From: Clostridiaceae bacterium
Lineage (GTDB): Bacteria > Bacillota > Clostridia > Oscillospirales > Acutalibacteraceae
Length of the DNA stretch: 26,539 nucleotides
NCBI GenBank assembly: GCA_016292785.1
Contig: JAEDFL010000028.1
Coordinates: 1-26,539, forward strand
Reading direction: 5' to 3'
Shown one piece after another: positions 1-7,335 of this stretch (the first letter of the stretch is position 1; every line of letters starts with the position of its first letter). Position numbers and translations under genes: made by a program. The notes below the pieces were generated by a model. The model saw nothing but the letters and a program-made list of their open reading frames with translations, ran no database searches and was not told the origin of the DNA.

Positions 1-26
1 CTTACATTGTTTAGGCGGTCAGACCC

Positions 27-52
27 TCACGGGTTCAAGTCCCTTTATCAAA
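27..52 (+). pseudogene. Possible tRNA T-arm remnant
   Basis: The stretch contains a T-arm-like element: GGG, then the seven-base loop TTCAAGT, then CCC. This is the same core as in the tRNA-Leu at 733-819 but on the opposite strand. The bases before it do not make a recognisable anticodon arm, and those after it (TATCAAAT) carry no CCA end. It may be the decayed end of a tRNA gene that begins left of the window, or chance similarity. Nothing else is seen in the first 60 bases. Confidence 0.25.
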
Positions 53-60
53 TATTTATA

Positions 61-99
61 CCAAAGAAAAAGAGCCGCAATGCGACTCTTTTTCTTTGG
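61..99 (-). terminator. Hairpin terminator after the four-helix-bundle gene
   Basis: Two 14-base arms (61-74 and 86-99) are perfectly complementary around an 11-base centre that can add about three more pairs. The minus-strand arm ends in a T-rich run, so it suits termination of the leftward transcript from the four-helix-bundle gene. The outer three bases (97-99) are also the CCA end of the broken tRNA-Leu copy at 97-115, so the terminator sits flush on the tRNA remnant. Confidence 0.75.
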
Positions 100-115
100 T
101 GCAGGAGAGGGACTT
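97..115 (-). pseudogene. Truncated copy of the tRNA-Leu 3' end
   Basis: The bases here match the 3' end of the intact tRNA-Leu at 733-752 (CCA, acceptor strand, 3' half of the T-arm) except for one missing base in the T-stem. Similarity stops abruptly inside the T-loop. The offset between the two copies is 636 bp, and both are followed directly by a hairpin terminator. It looks like an att-type duplication left when the intervening segment was inserted at the tRNA 3' end, or a remnant of a tandem tRNA duplication. Confidence 0.6.
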
Positions 116-149
116 GCCGTATGCTTCAGCTTCACCTGTTTTGTTAGCA

Positions 150-503
150 TTATTTACTGTTTTCTTTGGCGGTACGACACGAGGCAATTAACATTATTCG
201 TATAGTTGCGCATTTTGAAGAAAGCGATTTAAATGTTTTCTCATCTATATAATCAGTCTTATATAACAGTTCCAACCAATATCCGGTTTCACTTGCCTCT
301 TTCAATGCAATTTCGAGCTTTGAAATAAAATCCTTTTTTCCCTGAGCGTATTTTGCTTCATAAATGTTTGCTCCGATTGAAGTTCCGCTTCTTCCTATTT
401 GATTGGAGATAATTGACTCCCGTTTTTCTTTTAATTGTTTTACAAGCTTAATTATTTCAACAGAAAAATCCATTGATAAGTCCGCAAGTTTATTTTCTTT
501 CAT
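150..503 (-). CDS. Four-helix-bundle protein (S23/Avd-like family)
   Basis: This encodes 117 residues of almost entirely helical character with no signal peptide or membrane segment. It carries the family hallmarks RSGTSIGANIYEA (about residues 38-50) and KLEIALKEASETGYWLELL (about 62-80). Members occur as free-standing genes, inside 23S rRNA intervening sequences, and as Avd accessory proteins of diversity-generating retroelements; the biochemical role of solitary members is not established. The start at 503 is chosen because an AGGAGA site sits 7 bases before it. The open frame continues upstream but only through the repeat array, so those residues are unlikely to be translated. No reverse transcriptase or integrase is seen nearby. 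The gene lies between an intact tRNA-Leu and a duplicated tRNA-Leu 3' end, which suggests it travels with a small cassette. Confidence 0.85.
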   Translation of the reverse strand: MKENKLADLSMDFSVEIIKLVKQLKEKRESIISNQIGRSGTSIGANIYEAKYAQGKKDFISKLEIALKEASETGYWLELLYKTDYIDEKTFKSLSSKCATIRIMLIASCRTAKENSK

Positions 504-531
504 CTGTTTATCTCCTCTTAAATAATTCACT

Positions 532-690
532 GATGTCTCGCCCCGGCGAAGTGATGTTATGCTCCGCATGATGATGTTGCTCGTTCCTCGCAATGATGTT
601 ATGTTTGCCGTTCTCAAGCGAAGCGTCATCATAAGGCGAAGCCGTCATCATTAGCTCTCGCTACATCTTTTGCCGAAAGGCAAACATCAT
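532..690 (-). repeat. Mirrored array of short inverted repeats with GATG/CATC spacers
   Basis: On the plus strand GATG occurs at 532, 553, 570 (doubled) and 595, and CATC at 627, 646, 664 and 685 (mostly as CATCAT). The spacing is about 17-25 bases and the orientation flips near 610. Between spacers lie small inverted repeats, such as TTTGCC-GAAA-GGCAAA (669-684), TAGC/GCTA (652-663), GGC-GAA-GCC (635-643) and TCGCC-CC-GGCGA (538-549). The array ends about 20 bases from the ribosome binding site of the four-helix-bundle gene, so it would form a structured leader of that mRNA or a separate small RNA. An open reading frame runs through it but has protein-unlike, repetitive content. Confidence 0.6.
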
Positions 691-692
691 TC

Positions 693-730
693 AAAAAACC
701 TGATTTGTCTTTCGACAAATCAGGTTTTTT
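693..730 (-). terminator. Intrinsic terminator of tRNA-Leu
   Basis: A perfect 16-base-pair hairpin (693-708 with 715-730, loop CTTTCG) whose 3' arm on the minus strand ends in six T residues. It begins three bases beyond the tRNA CCA end and is a textbook terminator. Confidence 0.9.
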
Positions 731-732
731 GT

Positions 733-819
733 TGGTGCAGGAGAAGGGACTTGAACCCTCATGAACTTGCATTCACTAGAACCTGAATCTAGCGCGTCTG
801 CCGATTCCGCCACTCCTGC
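733..819 (-). tRNA. tRNA-Leu (anticodon CAG)
   Basis: The 87-base cloverleaf folds completely. The seven-pair acceptor stem is GCAGGAG with CTCCTGC, the discriminator is A, and CCA is encoded. The anticodon stem CTAGA/TCTAG closes the loop TTCAGGT, giving anticodon CAG. A long variable arm (GCAAG...) marks a class II tRNA, and the T-arm is GGG-TTCAAGT-CCC. It reads CUG codons. Its 3' end is duplicated 636 bp downstream. Confidence 0.97.
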
Positions 820-892
820 AAAATATAACAGCTCCGATTTTTACACGGCGAGCCTTTCCGAGGCGGGGCGCACAGCCTGATCCGCATAAAAG

Positions 893-920
893 ATTATATC
901 ATAGAACGCAGAAAAGTCAA
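893..920 (-). promoter_or_regulatory. Sigma-A promoter for tRNA-Leu
   Basis: On the minus strand TTGACT (920-915) and TATAAT (898-893) are separated by 16 bases. Transcription would begin near 886, giving a GC-rich 5' leader of about 67 bases to be trimmed by RNase P. No gene is seen in that leader. Confidence 0.75.
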
Positions 921-945
921 GATTATTCTTCGCTTTTTCTGAGAT

Positions 946-974
946 TTGCAATTATTGATATATAATGATATAAT
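946..974 (+). promoter_or_regulatory. Sigma-A promoter for rsmE-rsmF
   Basis: TTGCAA (946-951), a 17-base spacer, then TATAAT (969-974). A second TATAAT at 961-966 lacks a well-placed -35. The promoter lies just before the GGAG site (992-995) of rsmE. Confidence 0.75.
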
Positions 975-1003
975 GTTTTGAAAACTTTTTTGGAGCGAAC
1001 GCT

Positions 1004-1747
1004 ATGTATCATTTCTTTGTGCCGCAGGAAAATATATACGACTCTCAGGTCGTTATCACGGGCGGCGACGTCAACCACATAAAAAACGTTCTGCGTATGA
1101 AGCCGGGCGAAAAATTTGTTGCCAACGACGGAGAGGGCGCAAGCTACTGCTGTGCGATTCGAGAATTTTCGGGTGACAGGGTGATTGCCGATATCGAAAA
1201 GGGACAGCTTGAAAACACGGAGCTTCCCGTTCGTCTTGTGCTGTTTCAGGGACTTCCGAAAGCGGATAAAATGGAGCTTATCATTCAAAAAGCGGTCGAG
1301 CTTGGAGCGGCGGAGATTGTCCCCGTAGAGATGACACGGTGCGTTGTAAAGCTTGATGAGAAAAAGAAAAAAAGCAAGCTCATCCGTTGGCAGTCGATAG
1401 CCGAAAGTGCGGCGAAGCAATCGGGCAGAACCGTTGTTCCCGAAGTCAGAAATGTGATGTCTTTTAACGATGCGCTCAAATATTCCGAGACGCTCGATAT
1501 GCTTCTTGTTCCCTACGAATGTGCCGACAGCGTGAAAAAACTGCGTGAAAAAATCGACCTGCTGAAAGGCGGAATGAGCGCAGGAATTTTCATCGGTCCC
1601 GAGGGCGGCTACGACGAAAAAGAAATTGAAAAAGCGAAAGACTGCGGCGGCGAAATTGTTTCGCTCGGTAAAAGAATTTTGCGGACTGAGACTGCGGCGA
1701 TTACTGCACTTTCAATTTGTATGTTCAATATCGAAGCGAATTTATAA
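1004..1747 (+). CDS. rsmE: 16S rRNA m3U1498 methyltransferase RsmE
   Basis: RsmE methylates N3 of U1498 in 16S rRNA of the assembled 30S subunit, using S-adenosylmethionine through a knotted SPOUT fold. The 247-residue length is normal. Family signatures are all present: QGLPKADKMELIIQKAVELG (about 82-101), the RW..IAESAAKQSGR block (about 127-141), IGPEGGYDEKEIE (about 197-209) and SLGKRILRTETA (about 219-230), the last two forming the knot and cofactor site. GGAG lies 8 bases before the ATG. The prmA gene that often precedes rsmE in Firmicutes is absent. Only 12 bases separate it from rsmF, so the two rRNA methyltransferases form an operon. Confidence 0.95.
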   Translation: MYHFFVPQENIYDSQVVITGGDVNHIKNVLRMKPGEKFVANDGEGASYCCAIREFSGDRVIADIEKGQLENTELPVRLVLFQGLPKADKMELIIQKAVELGAAEIVPVEMTRCVVKLDEKKKKSKLIRWQSIAESAAKQSGRTVVPEVRNVMSFNDALKYSETLDMLLVPYECADSVKKLREKIDLLKGGMSAGIFIGPEGGYDEKEIEKAKDCGGEIVSLGKRILRTETAAITALSICMFNIEANL

Positions 1748-1759
1748 AGGAAAATTTTT

Positions 1760-3106
1760 ATGTTACCGATTGATTTTTCAAACAGAATGAAAGAAATTCT
1801 CGGCACGGATTTTGAAAAATTCGAGGCCGCTTTTTCCGAGTCTCCCGTGCGCTCCTTTCGTGTGAACACAAACAAAATCAGCAAAGAAAACTTTGAAAAA
1901 ATCAATCCGTTCGGCGGAGAAAAAATTCCCTATGCCGAAAACGGATTTTACTTTGACTGCGACGGGATCGGCAACCATCCTTACCATCACGCAGGAATGA
2001 TCTACATTCAGGAACCTTCGGCTATGGCGGCGGTTGCAGGCGTTGAAATTCAGAGCGAACGGAACATTCTCGATCTCTGCGCCTCTCCCGGAGGCAAATC
2101 AACCCAGGCGGCGGCGAAAATCCCCGACGGAATACTTGTTTCCAACGAGATTATTCCGTCACGCTGTAAAACTCTCACGGGCAACATTGAGCGAATGGGG
2201 TACAAAAACGTTATAACAACCTGTACCGACGCAAAAAAGCTTGCCTCGCTTTTCGGTGAAGTTTTTGATCTTGTGATTGTTGACGCTCCGTGTTCGGGCG
2301 AGGGAATGTTCCGCAAGGACGAAAACGCTCAAACCGAGTGGAGTCTTGAAAACGTTATTCGCTGTGCCGAACGACAGCACGAAATTCTTGACGAGATCAA
2401 AAGCGTGCTGAAAATCGGCGGACTTCTGCTCTATTCCACCTGCACGTTTTCGCTTGAAGAAAACGAAAAAAATGTTGACAGATTTCTTTCGGAAAATAAA
2501 AATTTTGAGCTGATAAGCGTTGATGAAAATTTGAAAAAATTCACGGCGGACGGAATAAATTTTGACGGATGCCGAACGGAAAATATTTCCGAATGTCGAA
2601 GATTTTATCCTCACCTTGCAAAAGGCGAGGGACAGTTCTTTGCCCTGATGCGTAAAACGGACGGCACGGGAATTGAGGAGCTTCCGCAGACCGCTCTCTG
2701 TGAAATTCCGAAAAACGAGCAGAAAATAATTTTTGATTTTCTTGATGAAACGCTGACAGACTACGATAAAAAAGCCGTGAAAAAATACAAGGAAAATTTT
2801 GTTTATTTTTCTTCGGATTTTCCCGTTCCTTACGGCGCTTTTTCCTGCGGAGTGACGATAGGAAGTCTGCAAAAAAATTATATAAAGCCTCATCATCAGT
2901 TTTTCTCGGCAATGGGAAAAATGTTCAGGCAAAAAATCGAGCTTGACCTTGAACAGGCTGAAAAATATATCCACGGCGAAACCGTTCCCTGCGAATTTGA
3001 AAGGGGTTGGTGCGCCGTTATGACGGAGGGTTGTCCGATCGGCGGCGCAAAGGCGGTCGGCGGCACGGCAAAAAATCATTATCCGAAAGGCTTGAGAACG
3101 CTTTAA
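1760..3106 (+). CDS. rRNA cytosine-C5 methyltransferase, RsmF/NOL1-NOP2-Sun family
   Basis: This is a 448-residue SAM-dependent m5C RNA methyltransferase. The cofactor motif LDLCASPGGKSTQAA (about 110-124) is followed by the two cysteine motifs of the family: DAPCSGEGMF (catalytic loop, about 175-184) and YSTCTFSLEENE (about 222-233), whose cysteine forms the covalent RNA adduct. The C-terminal third (from about 310) carries the extra RNA-binding domain of the YebU/RsmF group, including the KPHHQFFSAMG segment. Firmicutes homologues methylate 16S rRNA in the decoding region, but the exact target base cannot be read from sequence. AAAGGAAAA precedes the ATG. It is co-transcribed with rsmE. Confidence 0.9.
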   Translation: MLPIDFSNRMKEILGTDFEKFEAAFSESPVRSFRVNTNKISKENFEKINPFGGEKIPYAENGFYFDCDGIGNHPYHHAGMIYIQEPSAMAAVAGVEIQSERNILDLCASPGGKSTQAAAKIPDGILVSNEIIPSRCKTLTGNIERMGYKNVITTCTDAKKLASLFGEVFDLVIVDAPCSGEGMFRKDENAQTEWSLENVIRCAERQHEILDEIKSVLKIGGLLLYSTCTFSLEENEKNVDRFLSENKNFELISVDENLKKFTADGINFDGCRTENISECRRFYPHLAKGEGQFFALMRKTDGTGIEELPQTALCEIPKNEQKIIFDFLDETLTDYDKKAVKKYKENFVYFSSDFPVPYGAFSCGVTIGSLQKNYIKPHHQFFSAMGKMFRQKIELDLEQAEKYIHGETVPCEFERGWCAVMTEGCPIGGAKAVGGTAKNHYPKGLRTL

Positions 3107-3128
3107 TTTTTTGGTATTTGAGGTTGTT

Positions 3129-3242
3129 ATGAATAAAAGGAATAAAATTTTCGATGCTTTCAAAGCCGCTTTTCCGCACACCCTGCCGATTCTTACGGTG
3201 ACTTCGGCAGAAAAATGTATTAAAAGACACTATTTTAACTAA
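3129..3242 (+). pseudogene. Remnant of the azlC 5' end (branched-chain amino acid exporter subunit)
   Basis: The 37-codon frame starts like AzlC-family permeases: the segment FDAFKAAFPHTLPIL resembles their conserved N-terminus just before the first membrane helix. After residue 22 the similarity ends, no membrane segment follows, and a stop arrives at 3240-3242. AzlC works with AzlD to export branched-chain amino acids; the rest of azlC and azlD are missing. The likely explanation is a deletion that joined this start to the promoter region of the next operon. It could instead be a free short peptide, but it has no strong ribosome binding site. Confidence 0.5.
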
Positions 3243-3248
3243 ATCACA

Positions 3249-3277
3249 TTGACTTTATCGGTTAAAAGTGATAAATT
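3249..3277 (+). promoter_or_regulatory. Promoter of the arylacetate operon
   Basis: TTGACT (3249-3254), 17 bases, then TAAATT (3272-3277), a good -35 with a modest -10. The spacer up to the synthetase start (3278-3346) is AT-rich. No riboswitch or T-box is recognised in the 70-base leader. Confidence 0.5.
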
Positions 3278-3346
3278 ATTTCATATATATTATAAATATG
3301 GAATTTCCGATAAACAGGAAGTTGCAATAATTCAGAGGTGAAAAAA

Positions 3347-4984
3347 ATGGTCATTACCGAGCTTCTTGAAAGGAACGCACGTCTTTATCCTACGGACACG
3401 GCTCTCGTCGAAATCAATCCGTCGGTAGAGCGTGACAATGCCGTTACATGGCGTGAGGCAAGCCTTATCGAGAGCGCAAGCCCCGACGCACCATACCGCC
3501 GTGAGCTTTCATGGAAAGACTTCGACCGCAGGGCAAACCGATTTGCAAATCTTCTTTTGAGCCGAAACGTTAAGAAAGGTACAAAGGTTGCGATCCTTAT
3601 GATGAACTGCCTTGAATGGCTTCCGATTTATTTCGGAGTTCTCAAGGCGGGCTGTATCGCCGTACCGATGAACTACCGCTATTCAAGCGACGAGATAAAA
3701 TACTGCCTTGAGCTGGCGGACGTTGAGGTTTTTATCTTCGGTCCCGAATTTATCAGCCGTGTAAATCCGATACATAACGAGCTTGATAAAATCAAAATCA
3801 CTCTTTTTGTCGGCAGTAGCTGCCCCGAATATGCCGAGGACTGTATGACTCTTATCGGCTATTGCTCGTCCTCAGCTCCGCCGATAAATATAGATGAAAA
3901 CGACAATGCCGCAATATATTTTTCCTCGGGCACAACGGGATTTCCCAAGGCTATTCTTCACTGTCAAAAAGCTCTTTACTGCTCCTGCCTGACAGAGCAG
4001 AAGCACCACGGTCAGACGAAGGACGACGTTTTCCTCTGTATTCCTCCTCTCTACCACACGGGCGCAAAAATGCACTGGTTCGGCAGTCTGCTTTCGGGCG
4101 GAAAGACGGTAATTCTCAGGGGAATTAAACCGGAGTGGATTCTCAGAACGGTCACGGAGGAGAAATGCACGATAGTCTGGCTTCTCGTTCCGTGGGCGCA
4201 GGATATACTTGACGCCATTGATTCGGGCAGGATCAACCTCGATCATTATCTGCTCGACCAGTGGAGGCTTATGCACATCGGCGCACAGCCTGTTCCGCCG
4301 AGCCTTATCCACAGGTGGATGAAGATATTCCCCCACCATCAGTACGACACTAACTACGGACTCAGCGAGTCGCTCGGACCGGGCTGCGTTCACCTCGGAG
4401 TTGAAAACATTGACAAGGTCGGAGCGATCGGCAAGGCAGGCTATCTCTGGGAAACAAAGATAATTGACGACAGCGGCAACCCCGTAAAGCAGGGCGATGT
4501 CGGAGAGCTTGCGGTCAAGGGTCCGGGAGTTATGCTTGAATACTACAACAATCCCAAGGCGACCGATGAGATACTCAAGGGCGAATGGCTCTATACGGGC
4601 GATATGGCAAAGGAGGACGAGGACGGTTTTATCTACCTCGTTGACCGCAAAAAAGATGTTGTCATCTCCGGCGGCGAGAATATCTATCCCGTACAGATTG
4701 AGGACTTCCTGCGTCAGCACGATAAAATCAAGGACGTTGCCGTTATCGGTATTCCCGACCACAGACTCGGCGAGATCACGGCGGCGATAATTGAAATAAA
4801 AGAGGGTATGACCTGCACCGAGGAGGAGATCAACAAGTTTTGTGAGGATCTTCCGAGGTACAAGCGTCCCAGGAAGATAATTTTTGAAAAAGTTCCCCGT
4901 AATCCGACCGGCAAGATAGAGAAGCCCGTGCTCAGGGCGAAATACTGCAAGGGCAGACTTGTCGAAGCTCAGATCACGGGATAA
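3347..4984 (+). CDS. AMP-forming acyl/aryl-CoA synthetase
   Basis: This adenylate-forming enzyme activates a carboxylic acid with ATP to an acyl-AMP and then transfers it to CoA. In 545 residues it shows the phosphate loop FSSGTTGFPKA (about 190-200), the A5 motif YGLSES (about 337), YTGDMA (about 415), the hinge DRKKDVVISGGENIYP (about 428-443) and the C-terminal catalytic lysine in PTGKIEKP (about 523). The start is ATG 3347, because AGAGGTG (3334-3340) lies 6 bases before it; an in-frame GTG at 3338 lies inside that site and has none of its own. It is first in an operon with iorAB and paaK, 20 bases before iorA, so an aromatic acid is a plausible substrate, but medium- or branched-chain acids are not excluded. 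Confidence 0.85.
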   Translation: MVITELLERNARLYPTDTALVEINPSVERDNAVTWREASLIESASPDAPYRRELSWKDFDRRANRFANLLLSRNVKKGTKVAILMMNCLEWLPIYFGVLKAGCIAVPMNYRYSSDEIKYCLELADVEVFIFGPEFISRVNPIHNELDKIKITLFVGSSCPEYAEDCMTLIGYCSSSAPPINIDENDNAAIYFSSGTTGFPKAILHCQKALYCSCLTEQKHHGQTKDDVFLCIPPLYHTGAKMHWFGSLLSGGKTVILRGIKPEWILRTVTEEKCTIVWLLVPWAQDILDAIDSGRINLDHYLLDQWRLMHIGAQPVPPSLIHRWMKIFPHHQYDTNYGLSESLGPGCVHLGVENIDKVGAIGKAGYLWETKIIDDSGNPVKQGDVGELAVKGPGVMLEYYNNPKATDEILKGEWLYTGDMAKEDEDGFIYLVDRKKDVVISGGENIYPVQIEDFLRQHDKIKDVAVIGIPDHRLGEITAAIIEIKEGMTCTEEEINKFCEDLPRYKRPRKIIFEKVPRNPTGKIEKPVLRAKYCKGRLVEAQITG

Positions 4985-5004
4985 TAACAGGGAGGTATAA
5001 GAAA

Positions 5005-6744
5005 ATGAAGCAGTTGATGCTCGGCAACGAAGCCGTTGCAAGAGGACTTTACGAAGCCGGCTGTTCCTTTGTTTCCAGCTATCCCGGAACTCCGAGCACG
5101 GAGATAACGGAATTTGCCGCAAAATATAAGGAGATTTACGCCGAGTGGGCTCCGAACGAAAAGGTTGCCGTTGAAGCGGCTTTCGGTGCCTGTCTTGCAG
5201 GCAAGAGAAGCTTCTGTTCGATGAAGCACGTCGGACTTAATGTTGCCGCCGATCCCGTGTTCACAATAGCTTATACGGGAGTAAACGCAGGTATGATAAT
5301 CGGGGTTGCGGACGACGCAGGTATGCACAGCTCGCAGAATGAGCAGGATTCACGTCACTATGCAATCGCCGCAAAGCTTCCGATGCTTGAGCCTGCCGAC
5401 GCAGAGGAGTCCCTTGAATTTACCAAGCTCGCATACGAAATTTCCGAAAAATACGACACACCCGTCTTTATCAAGATGTGTACGAGAATTGCTCACTCTC
5501 AGAGCGTTATCGAAACCTCGGAGAGAGAAGAATTTTCAAAGACATATGAAAAGAACGGAGCAAAATACATTATGATGCCCGGCAATGCAAAGCGCAGGCA
5601 TCCGATCGTTGAGGAGAGGACGGCGGCTCTGACCGAATATGCCGAAACCTCACCGATCAACCGACTTGAAGACGGAAACGACCGTTCAATCGGAATAATA
5701 ACCTCCAGCACAAGCTATCAGTACGCCAAGGAGGTCTGCGGCGACAAATATCCCGTGCTAAAGCTCGGTATGATAAATCCCCTGCCGATCAGGAAAATTC
5801 TTGATTTTGCAAACTCTGTCAGCAAGGTTATCGTAATTGAGGAGCTTGACGGCATAATCGAAGCTCATTGCCGCAATATCGGCGTTAAGGTTACAGGCAA
5901 GAAATTGTTCAGTTGTATCGACGAGCTGAGCCAGAATATCGTTGCCGACAAGCTCGGCTTCACTCCCGACATCGGAAAGAAGCTTGACGAAAACATTCCG
6001 GCAAGACCTCCGGTAATGTGCGCAGGCTGTCCGCACAGAGGACTTTTCTACACGCTCAAAAAGAATAAGCTCACCGTTATGGGCGATATAGGCTGTTACA
6101 CGCTCGGCGCAGTCGCACCTCTTGCGGCGATCGACACAACCATCTGTATGGGTGCGTCGGTTTCGGGTATTCACGGCTTCAACAAGGCAAACGGCGGAGC
6201 GAGCGACGGCAAGACCGTTGCCGTTATCGGCGATTCGACCTTTATGCACTCAGGCGTTACGGGACTTATCAACATAGCATATAATGAGTCCAACTCGACC
6301 GTTATTATCCTTGACAACTCTATCACGGGTATGACGGGACACCAGCAGAACCCGACAACGGGATATAATCTCAAGGGCGATCCCTGCACAAAGATCGACC
6401 TTGAGGCTCTCTGCCGCTCGGTCGGAATAAAGAGGGTAAGAGTAGTCGATCCGTACAATCTCAAGGAATGTGACGATGCGGTCAAGGAAGAGCTTGCCGC
6501 AGACGAGCCTTCTGTTATTATTTCAAGACGACCGTGCGCCCTCCTGAAATATGTCAAGCACAACGGACCTATCACTGCCGATCCCGAAAAGTGCATAGGC
6601 TGTAAGTCATGTATGAAGATCGGCTGTCCTGCAATCAGCATTGTTGATGGCAAGGCGAAGATCGACTCAACCCTTTGCACCGGATGCGGAGTTTGCAGTC
6701 AGCTTTGCAAATTCGGTGCGCTTGATAACGGAAAGGAGTCCTGA
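5005..6744 (+). CDS. iorA: Indolepyruvate ferredoxin oxidoreductase, alpha subunit
   Basis: With IorB it reversibly converts aryl pyruvates (indole-, phenyl- or hydroxyphenylpyruvate), CoA and oxidised ferredoxin to arylacetyl-CoA, CO2 and reduced ferredoxin; it is oxygen-sensitive and cytoplasmic. The 579 residues contain the pyrimidine-binding half (SSYPGTPSTEI, about 24-34), the CAGCPHRG motif (about 339-346), the thiamine diphosphate/Mg motif beginning GDSTFMHSG (about 408) with its Asn about 20 residues on, and a C-terminal two-cluster ferredoxin domain (CIGCKSCMKIGCP and CTGCGVCSQLC, about 530-572). Domain order and length match family members. GGAGG precedes the ATG; iorB starts 3 bases after its stop. 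Confidence 0.95.
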   Translation: MKQLMLGNEAVARGLYEAGCSFVSSYPGTPSTEITEFAAKYKEIYAEWAPNEKVAVEAAFGACLAGKRSFCSMKHVGLNVAADPVFTIAYTGVNAGMIIGVADDAGMHSSQNEQDSRHYAIAAKLPMLEPADAEESLEFTKLAYEISEKYDTPVFIKMCTRIAHSQSVIETSEREEFSKTYEKNGAKYIMMPGNAKRRHPIVEERTAALTEYAETSPINRLEDGNDRSIGIITSSTSYQYAKEVCGDKYPVLKLGMINPLPIRKILDFANSVSKVIVIEELDGIIEAHCRNIGVKVTGKKLFSCIDELSQNIVADKLGFTPDIGKKLDENIPARPPVMCAGCPHRGLFYTLKKNKLTVMGDIGCYTLGAVAPLAAIDTTICMGASVSGIHGFNKANGGASDGKTVAVIGDSTFMHSGVTGLINIAYNESNSTVIILDNSITGMTGHQQNPTTGYNLKGDPCTKIDLEALCRSVGIKRVRVVDPYNLKECDDAVKEELAADEPSVIISRRPCALLKYVKHNGPITADPEKCIGCKSCMKIGCPAISIVDGKAKIDSTLCTGCGVCSQLCKFGALDNGKES

Positions 6745-6747
6745 GCT

Positions 6748-7320
6748 ATGCAGACGAAAAACATTATGATTGTCGGAGTCGGCGGACAGGGAACCTTGCT
6801 TGCAAGCAAGCTCCTCGGCAGGCTCCTGCTTGAAAAAAACTACGACGTTAAGGTCAGCGAGGTTCACGGAATGAGCCAGAGAGGCGGAAGCGTTGTGACC
6901 TATGTACGCTACGGCGACAAGGTTTATTCCCCGATCATCGACAAGGGTGAGGCGGATATTATAATCTCCTTTGAGCTTCTTGAAGCGGCTCGCTGGACGG
7001 AATATCTCAAACCCGACGGAACAATTATCACAAACACTCAGCAGATCAATCCCATGCCCGTAATCACGGGAGCGGCAGAATATCCGACCGAGCTTGTTGA
7101 AAAAATCAAGGCTCTCGGAGTTAATCTCGATGCGATTGACGCACTCTCCCTTGCGGAGCAGGCAGGAACGGCGAAGGCGGTCAACCTCGTTCTTATGGGC
7201 AGACTTTCAAAATATTTTGACTTCACAACCGAGGAATGGATGGGAGCGATTGAAAAGAGCGTTCCCGAAAAATTCCTTGAAATAAACAAAAAAGCATTCA
7301 CACTCGGCAAGGACGCATAA
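6748..7320 (+). CDS. iorB: Indolepyruvate ferredoxin oxidoreductase, beta subunit
   Basis: This is the 190-residue gamma-domain subunit of the IorAB enzyme. It has the nucleotide-fold start IVGVGGQGTLLASKLLG (about 8-24) and the family block EVHGMSQRGGSV (about 38-49). Its ribosome binding site (AAAGGAG, 6731-6737) lies inside the end of iorA, so the two are probably translationally coupled, as expected for an obligate heteromer. It is 15 bases from paaK. Confidence 0.94.
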   Translation: MQTKNIMIVGVGGQGTLLASKLLGRLLLEKNYDVKVSEVHGMSQRGGSVVTYVRYGDKVYSPIIDKGEADIIISFELLEAARWTEYLKPDGTIITNTQQINPMPVITGAAEYPTELVEKIKALGVNLDAIDALSLAEQAGTAKAVNLVLMGRLSKYFDFTTEEWMGAIEKSVPEKFLEINKKAFTLGKDA

Positions 7321-7335
7321 AATAGGAGAGATCAT

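Noticed and set aside
150..503. Diversity-generating retroelement
   Set aside because: The protein is Avd-like, but no reverse transcriptase, template repeat or variable target gene is present in the window.
504..632. N-terminal extension of the four-helix-bundle protein
   Set aside because: The residues come from the repeat array, are repetitive, and the family start has an AGGAGA site.
532..690. CRISPR array
   Set aside because: The repeated element is only 4-7 bases, orientation flips in the middle, and there are no cas genes.
2159..3181. 340-codon minus-strand frame opposite rsmF
   Set aside because: It is antisense to a clear methyltransferase gene and has no domain, no ribosome binding site and odd composition.
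3278..3346. Riboswitch or T-box leader before the arylacetate operon
   Set aside because: The leader is about 70 bases, AT-rich, without a T-box sequence, specifier stem or terminator hairpin.
3872..5122. 416-codon minus-strand frame opposite the acyl-CoA synthetase
   Set aside because: It lies opposite a well-supported enzyme, crosses its 3' end into iorA, and shows no recognisable protein family.
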